Shown: one piece after another, positions 59,332 through 64,000 of the stretch
How the letters are laid out: each line of letters starts with the position of its first letter
Numbering within the stretch: the first letter of the stretch is position 1
Assembly (NCBI GenBank): GCA_011033025.1
Contig: WFMF01000085.1
Location: forward strand, 248,001-312,000
DNA from: Beroe forskalii
Lineage: Eukaryota; Ctenophora; Nuda; Beroida; Beroidae
DNA: 64,000 bases
Direction of reading: 5' to 3'
The notes under the pieces: generated by a model
Databases searched by the model: none
What the model saw: the letters and a program-made list of their open reading frames with translations, nothing else
What the model was told of the DNA's origin: nothing
Position numbers and translations under genes: made by a program

Positions 59332-61500
59332 AAAAATTTCCCGTCCCCCTTCAAGCCCAAAATCAAAACAAAAATTTAAAAATTTTATCAGTTTTAATTC
59401 AACACATTAAACCCTAAAATTTTAAGCCTTTTTGGTGTTTTGGAAAAAATTTTAAATTTTATAACCTCGGAACGGGGCCCGATTTGTATTTTTGTTTGGG
59501 GTTTTGATTTGTGTAAAATTACTATTATTATGAAATAAATGTACGGAAAAGTCCCAAATAAAAACAGGGTTAATTTAATGCAAGTTGAAATAAAATTATG
59601 GGCTGTACCATAAGGCCCCGGGTTTGGGGGTTTGGGGTTTTTATAACCGAAACCCGGGAAATGATCGGCTGTAGGTTTTTTAAAGGGCGTGCCTTATTCT
59701 AACAGCGGGCCCTGAGAAAAACCGTACTTTCCGTTTACAGAAAAAAACGCGTCGCGGGCTTTTGCCCCCCACTTTTGGCAATTTTGGTGTAAAACTTTCA
59801 TTTGTACGCCGGGGGTAGGCTTTTCCGTTTTTTGAGGGGTTTCCGTTAACAGAACGCCCCGGTAGGCTTTTCCCCAGAAAATTTTTCTCCCCCGGTTTTT
59901 TTTTGGGGGGAATTCGTGTAATTCACTTTTGCGGGGGGGAACCCTAATGCAAATTTGGGAAAATTTTAATTTAAAACACCCCCTACTTTTGAGGAAAACC
60001 CTTTAAAATTAAGAAGTTTTTTCGGGCAAAAAACCCTCAACTTTTGACCCGATTTTTGGAAATTCAGAAGGGAAAACAGAATTTTTTAAAAATTTTTCCT
60101 GTCAAAAAAAACCCCCCCAAATTAGGGGATTTTCAAAATTCAAAAGTCGATTTTTTACTTTAAGGCCTAAATAAAAAATCGGTCGATACAAAGTTGAGTT
60201 TGCCCTGAACATAACCCAATTTTAAAGGGGTTTTTCCCAAAATTTTAAAGGAAAAATAGTTTTTTAATTTTGGAAAACCCGGTCGAAAGTTCCGGGTACT
60301 GTAATTACAGGGAACTGGATTTAAAAAAATTTAAAAATTTAAGGGGGAACAATTTTTTTTTCATAAAACCCCCGGTAAATGTTCTCCTTACCCAGAAACA
60401 ACAAAAACCCGAAAATCGACCTCAGACCCCCTCCCCTTTTTAAAAAAGGAAAAATATGGGGAAATTTGTTTAAAAACTAACCTCGGGGAAATTTTAATCT
60501 TTTCGCTGGGGATTTAAGTTAAAGATCACAGTATTATTCACATTTGACCTTGTTTGGAAGGGATTCAGGGGAAAGCCCAAGGGGGGGCTTCATCTTTTTT
60601 TTAAGGGATTTTTTAAGAAAAAATAAGGAGTTTCTCATTTATAAACTTGAAGTTTATTAACTGCAAAAAATTTTTTAAAGCTGAGCCGAGAAAAAATTTT
60701 AAGGGAAAGATTGCAGAGTGAAAAGTTTGGAATGTTTTTGAAGAAAGTTTCTTATTTTTGGGGTTTCTTACACCCCCTCCTTAATGAATGATCTAGAAGT
60801 AGAGAAAGGACATGGATCTATGGATAAAACTACCAACTTTTAGGAAATCGTAAACGTTTTTTTATAATGATGGACCCCCTTGGATTCAAAGTGTTTTGGG
60901 CCACATGTCCAAATATTTTGTGTTCAGGGATACACCAGCCCCTTTGATAATTAGAAAAAGTTTTTTTTCAATGGCTCTATTTGGTTTTGTTTTGTCATCC
61001 AAAAAGGGAAACCCCCAAATGAGGAAATCTGGGAAATGGTTTGTGGACAGGGGGGGTAAAAAAAATTAATCCTCTTTTTATTGAAATTTTGCATTTCCTA
61101 GATTTTTCCCCAAAAAAACCCATGTATTTGGGGGCCCCAAAAGGGATGACCCTAAAGAACCCCCAAAAGGATTATAGAAGGGATGTTCGAAAAAAGGGGA
61201 GGAGGGGGTCCAAAATACCGTTTTTTGCAAGCCCCATAAAACCCCCAATTTTTGGGTTTTTAGTTAAACAAACCTCCTTTTAAAGAGTATTCCGTGCTTT
61301 CCGGCCCCTGGACCAAGACTGGAAGACCAAAGCATCGAAGTCGTCTTTTTTATACTACCTTTTAAATTACCAATCAAGCATACCCTTTTAAATTATTTCA
61401 GAGAATTTTAAAAACCCGTTATTATCTTTTGGGGGTTTGGCGGGTTGTTCCTTTTATATTTTTTTTCCGTGGCCTCCCCTTTTCCCAATGACCTTTCTTA
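59332..61500. other. Low-quality, homopolymer-rich sequence after the gap
   Basis: Runs of A, T, G and C are inflated throughout. A foldback-family copy (about 59990-60440) is recognisable only through fragments such as CTGTAATTACAGG, CCCGAAAATCGACC and TCAGACCCCC. No gene can be called here. Confidence 0.65.
59990..60440. mobile_element. Foldback element 3, badly preserved
   Basis: Matches the order of blocks in 3479-4190 (CCTACTTTTGAGGAAAACCC, ACTGTAATTACAGG, CCGAAAATCGACCTCAGACC) with many apparent indels. Confidence 0.6.
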
Positions 61501-61940
61501 TTTATTTACTTTAGATTTAAACCCTATTATCATGATGGGATAATGAGACGATGGCCGCGATTAAAATACCTACTTAAAATACAAAAGTGGTGTTTGTTGA
61601 TCTAACAAATAGTTCAATAGGCAAAGATTTTGAATCACGTATAATAGAAAGTACATACTAAAGCTTAGCATGATGACTTGGTAAGTTCTGTAAAGATGAA
61701 GTTCTGTAAAGTTCTGTAAAGTTCTGTAACGTTCTGTAAGTTCTGTAAAGATGAACCTACGTAAGAAAATTGCCGTTAAAGCATTGATAAGTAGGTAATC
61801 AATAATTAATAAAAACTTGATAGTTCGTAAGAAACTCTTATTACAGTTTGACTAGTGATAGCAAAAAATGATCAAGTATTCCAACGGTCAGATGTTTATA
61901 AGTGGCATTGTTCAACTGATGATTGAAGGAATGAAGGAAG

Positions 61941-62172
61941 TTATAATTTTCCTCTGAAGGAAACGAAAGGTTCGAAGTTCGACATTATCTTCAGCACGGA
62001 AAATGATGTCGAGAACACAAGTATGCCCATAGCCCATAGGTCCATATTTTCGGGTGTAAGAATTGGTTTGAACTTTTGTATACCAACGTGCGTATTTTGA
62101 GACCTAATTTCTTTTTTATCGACAGTTATATCTCCATTACTTAGCACTTTTAGAGCAACTCGATAATAAAGC
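61941..62172 (-). CDS. Possible exon with weak protein-kinase C-lobe resemblance
   Basis: Minus-strand frame reading YYRVALKVLSNGDITVDKKE and then LTPENMDLWAMGILVF before a stop at 61941. PEN-x-DLWAMGI resembles the APE...DxWxxG segment of protein kinases. A weak AG acceptor lies at about 62173. It follows the possible first exon at 62816-62859 in transcription order, but linkage is unproven. Confidence 0.3.
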
Positions 62173-62815
62173 GCTATATTTTGTATGTTATATTTATTAT
62201 TCGGGAAGGTATTTTAGACCAAACTCGAGAGAAGTCCTAGAAGATGGACGTAGAATTTTGTGAATCCATACGAGTTTTAAAAATAACCCGACTTAGCTGA
62301 GTACTTGAATGAAAATTTCTAAAATTTTCGCGACCCGATACCGAGTCTATTCTTGCTATCTGATCTCGAATTAATCTGACATCAGCCGACGCTTGTACCT
62401 GACATATTATCTTGTACCTATCGAGTCAATAGTTTAGGACCATTCATTGTATTACGTTGATCAACTTTATAATTTGAACTTTGATTGATGCACAGAAATT
62501 TACTAATAGGAGAAGTAATCTAACAGGAAATAAAATGTCATAACTTAATGCGCCAAGAGCAAACGATAAAAGTCTTAGTCTATGAAAAAGAGGTCAAGCA
62601 GCCCACGAATCCATTATAAATAATTCGAATGCCGAAAGTCAGTGTCTGAATGCCTACGTGTATGTCAGTGTGTATGTGACTTTGTAAACGCATAGAGTAA
62701 AGCAATGTATTATTCAGTAGTATCTTACACAATTATAAACTCGGCACTTGGCACGGCACAACTTTAACTTGGCACAAATTTAAATAATATGAGAACATAA
62801 ACACAATACTTACAC

Positions 62816-62859
62816 CTGCATTTCCATGAAGCAACGCTTTTTGAGCTTTTGCAGCCCAT
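62816..62859 (-). CDS. Possible first coding exon with N-myristoylation motif
   Basis: Minus strand: ACC-ATGG context (good Kozak), peptide MGCKSSKSVASWKC, then CAG|GTGTAAGT donor in phase 2. Met-Gly-Cys-x-Ser-Ser-Lys is the form of dually acylated (myristoyl/palmitoyl) membrane-anchored proteins. Function unknown; short, so uncertain. Confidence 0.35.
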
Positions 62860-63229
62860 GGTAAGGTAAAATGGGATTTCAGCTTTCCTGAATTTGCAAA
62901 GGAAAGGATGAAGGACATGATTTTATACATTAAAAAGAGGTGACAATTTTGTGTTTGGTAAATCATTTGGGCTACGCCTTGAATTTACCGTTTTAAGTAC
63001 TGAACTGTAAATATTAGAATATAATAACTAACTAACTCGGTAACAGCTGCTTTTGTGCACTAAATATAATACTTTAGTCTAAATATAATACTTTAGTCTA
63101 ATTCATGCATTTCATTCAGGCATAAATAAAATAAATTAGGGCTTTAATTAAACATTCCCTTCAGAGCCAAAAGTCTAAAAAACTTTGAAATATGTTTCTG
63201 TATTCGAACCCTTATCATGCGTGCGTCTG

Positions 63230-63397
63230 TCATTGTGTCAATGATAGTAAGTCTGCTTCGTACATTCCATGGCCATAGACAATATGGTAGAACGCCGTGT
63301 GGTCAATGATGATGCAGTGCTTTGAGGCTTCAGCAAAGTCAAATACTGGAGATATTTTCTCGCGATATGAAATAATCCACACATCTTCATTCTCTAC
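63230..63397 (-). CDS. Possible exon, unknown family
   Basis: After a CGCCAG acceptor, 55 codons open on the minus strand with protein-like composition: VENEDVWIISYREKISPVF, AEASKHCIIIDHTAFYHIV, YGHGMYEADLL, then a stop. It could end earlier at a GT donor. No partner exon identified. Between 62860 and 63229 I see nothing else. Confidence 0.35.
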   Translation of the reverse strand, partial: VENEDVWIISYREKISPVFDFAEASKHCIIIDHTAFYHIVYGHGMYEADLLSLTQ

Positions 63398-63866
63398 CTG
63401 GCGAACAAAAATTTATATTTATTTGTTGGTCTTCATCAATCCTCTGACGCACTGTATATTTCATCGTGATAAGTTTAGATGAATCCACTCACATTCCATT
63501 CATGATTTAGAGAAATAACGTCTAATAAAGATTTTGAATGCAGAGAAGTTAACCAATCAAAAGGTAGGTATTCATCAGAAAATTATATACTCAACACGTC
63601 TTGATGGTTCATTCTTTCGTTTAGCTATTTTAATAGACCTAAGTCAACACTCTATATTGAATATATTATAATTCTGTATTAAGTCAATTGGTACCAGGAA
63701 GCCATGGAAGTGTTCAGCCATAAATTAGTAAATTACTGGTTTAGAACTGGGCCTCCCTTTAGTCCAGCCGACTGTTGATAGTATCACAGATGCCAGACTT
63801 TTTGACAAAGTTAGCTACCAAGTCAGGTCCCATAAACAAGGGGTAGGTAACATAGCCTTATCTAAA

Positions 63867-64000
63867 TTAAGGGACCGGGGGTCTGAGATCGATTTTCGTT
63901 TTTCTGATGTTTCTTATAGGGCAGAACGCTAGCTACCAGTAGGTTTTTACCCCACGAAAAAACAATGTGCGCGCGAAATTCTATAACTCGATTTGCCAAA
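63867..64000. mobile_element. Foldback element 4, cut by the window end
   Basis: Begins TTAAGGGACCGGGGGTCTGA and continues with CGATTTTCGTTTTTCTGA, CTAGCTACCAGTAGG and GTGCGCGCGAAATT, collinear with the left arm of 3479-4190. Confidence 0.8.

Noticed and set aside
59132..59417. Open frames crossing the N gap
   Set aside because: They translate N as X and have no meaning.

Overview
This window is nuclear DNA of a repeat-rich animal, most likely a marine invertebrate such as a sponge or cnidarian. Phylum is a guess; no marker gene settles it. The evidence for an animal is an intron-rich selenoprotein O gene with a Sec-UGA and a eukaryotic SECIS element, CR1-, L2- and Jockey-like LINEs, Penelope-like elements (PLEs), and many short inverted-repeat MITEs. 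There is no operon structure and no bacterial gene layout.

Layout. (1) 1-15.9 kb: the SELENOO (selenoprotein O, protein AMPylase) gene on the + strand. I could place 12 exons with consistent splice phases (1070-15399); the N-terminal exons lie before the window. The gene ends in a UGA (Sec), two Ser codons and a stop, followed about 350 nt later by a well-formed type II SECIS. Many of its introns and its 3'UTR carry minisatellites. Three arrays contain a splice site of the gene itself; the largest repeats the 5' splice site of exon 11 about 78 times. (2) 16-18.2 kb: nested CpG-rich foldback MITEs with exact 8-bp target duplications. (3) 18.2-20.9 kb: a PLE (RT plus GIY-YIG), minus strand, frameshifted. 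(4) 23.1-24.7 kb: a broken, intron-bearing penicillin-acylase-family gene. (5) 24.9-33.5 kb: a large inverted repeat whose spacer holds two exons of an unknown membrane protein. The left arm carries a LINE and a MITE and the right arm a SINE-like insert, each absent from the other arm. (6) 35.8-46.0 kb and 50.6-53.9 kb: three near-identical copies of one CR1-type LINE in alternating orientation, with a second PLE fragment and an L2-like fragment between copies. The longest copy has an unusual ORF1: coiled coil, AlkB-type dioxygenase and SGNH esterase, all with intact catalytic residues. (7) 47.7-49.1 kb: 3' part of a Jockey/I-like LINE. (8) 54-59.2 kb: MITE, LINE tails and several tandem arrays up to a 100-N gap. 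(9) 59.3-61.5 kb: homopolymer-rich, probably low-quality sequence. (10) 61.9-63.4 kb: possible exons of one or two minus-strand genes, one with a myristoylation-type N terminus.

The strongest candidates for something new are the AlkB-SGNH ORF1 of the CR1 element, the SELENOO splice sites turned into tandem arrays, and MITE families whose terminal repeats are themselves hairpins.
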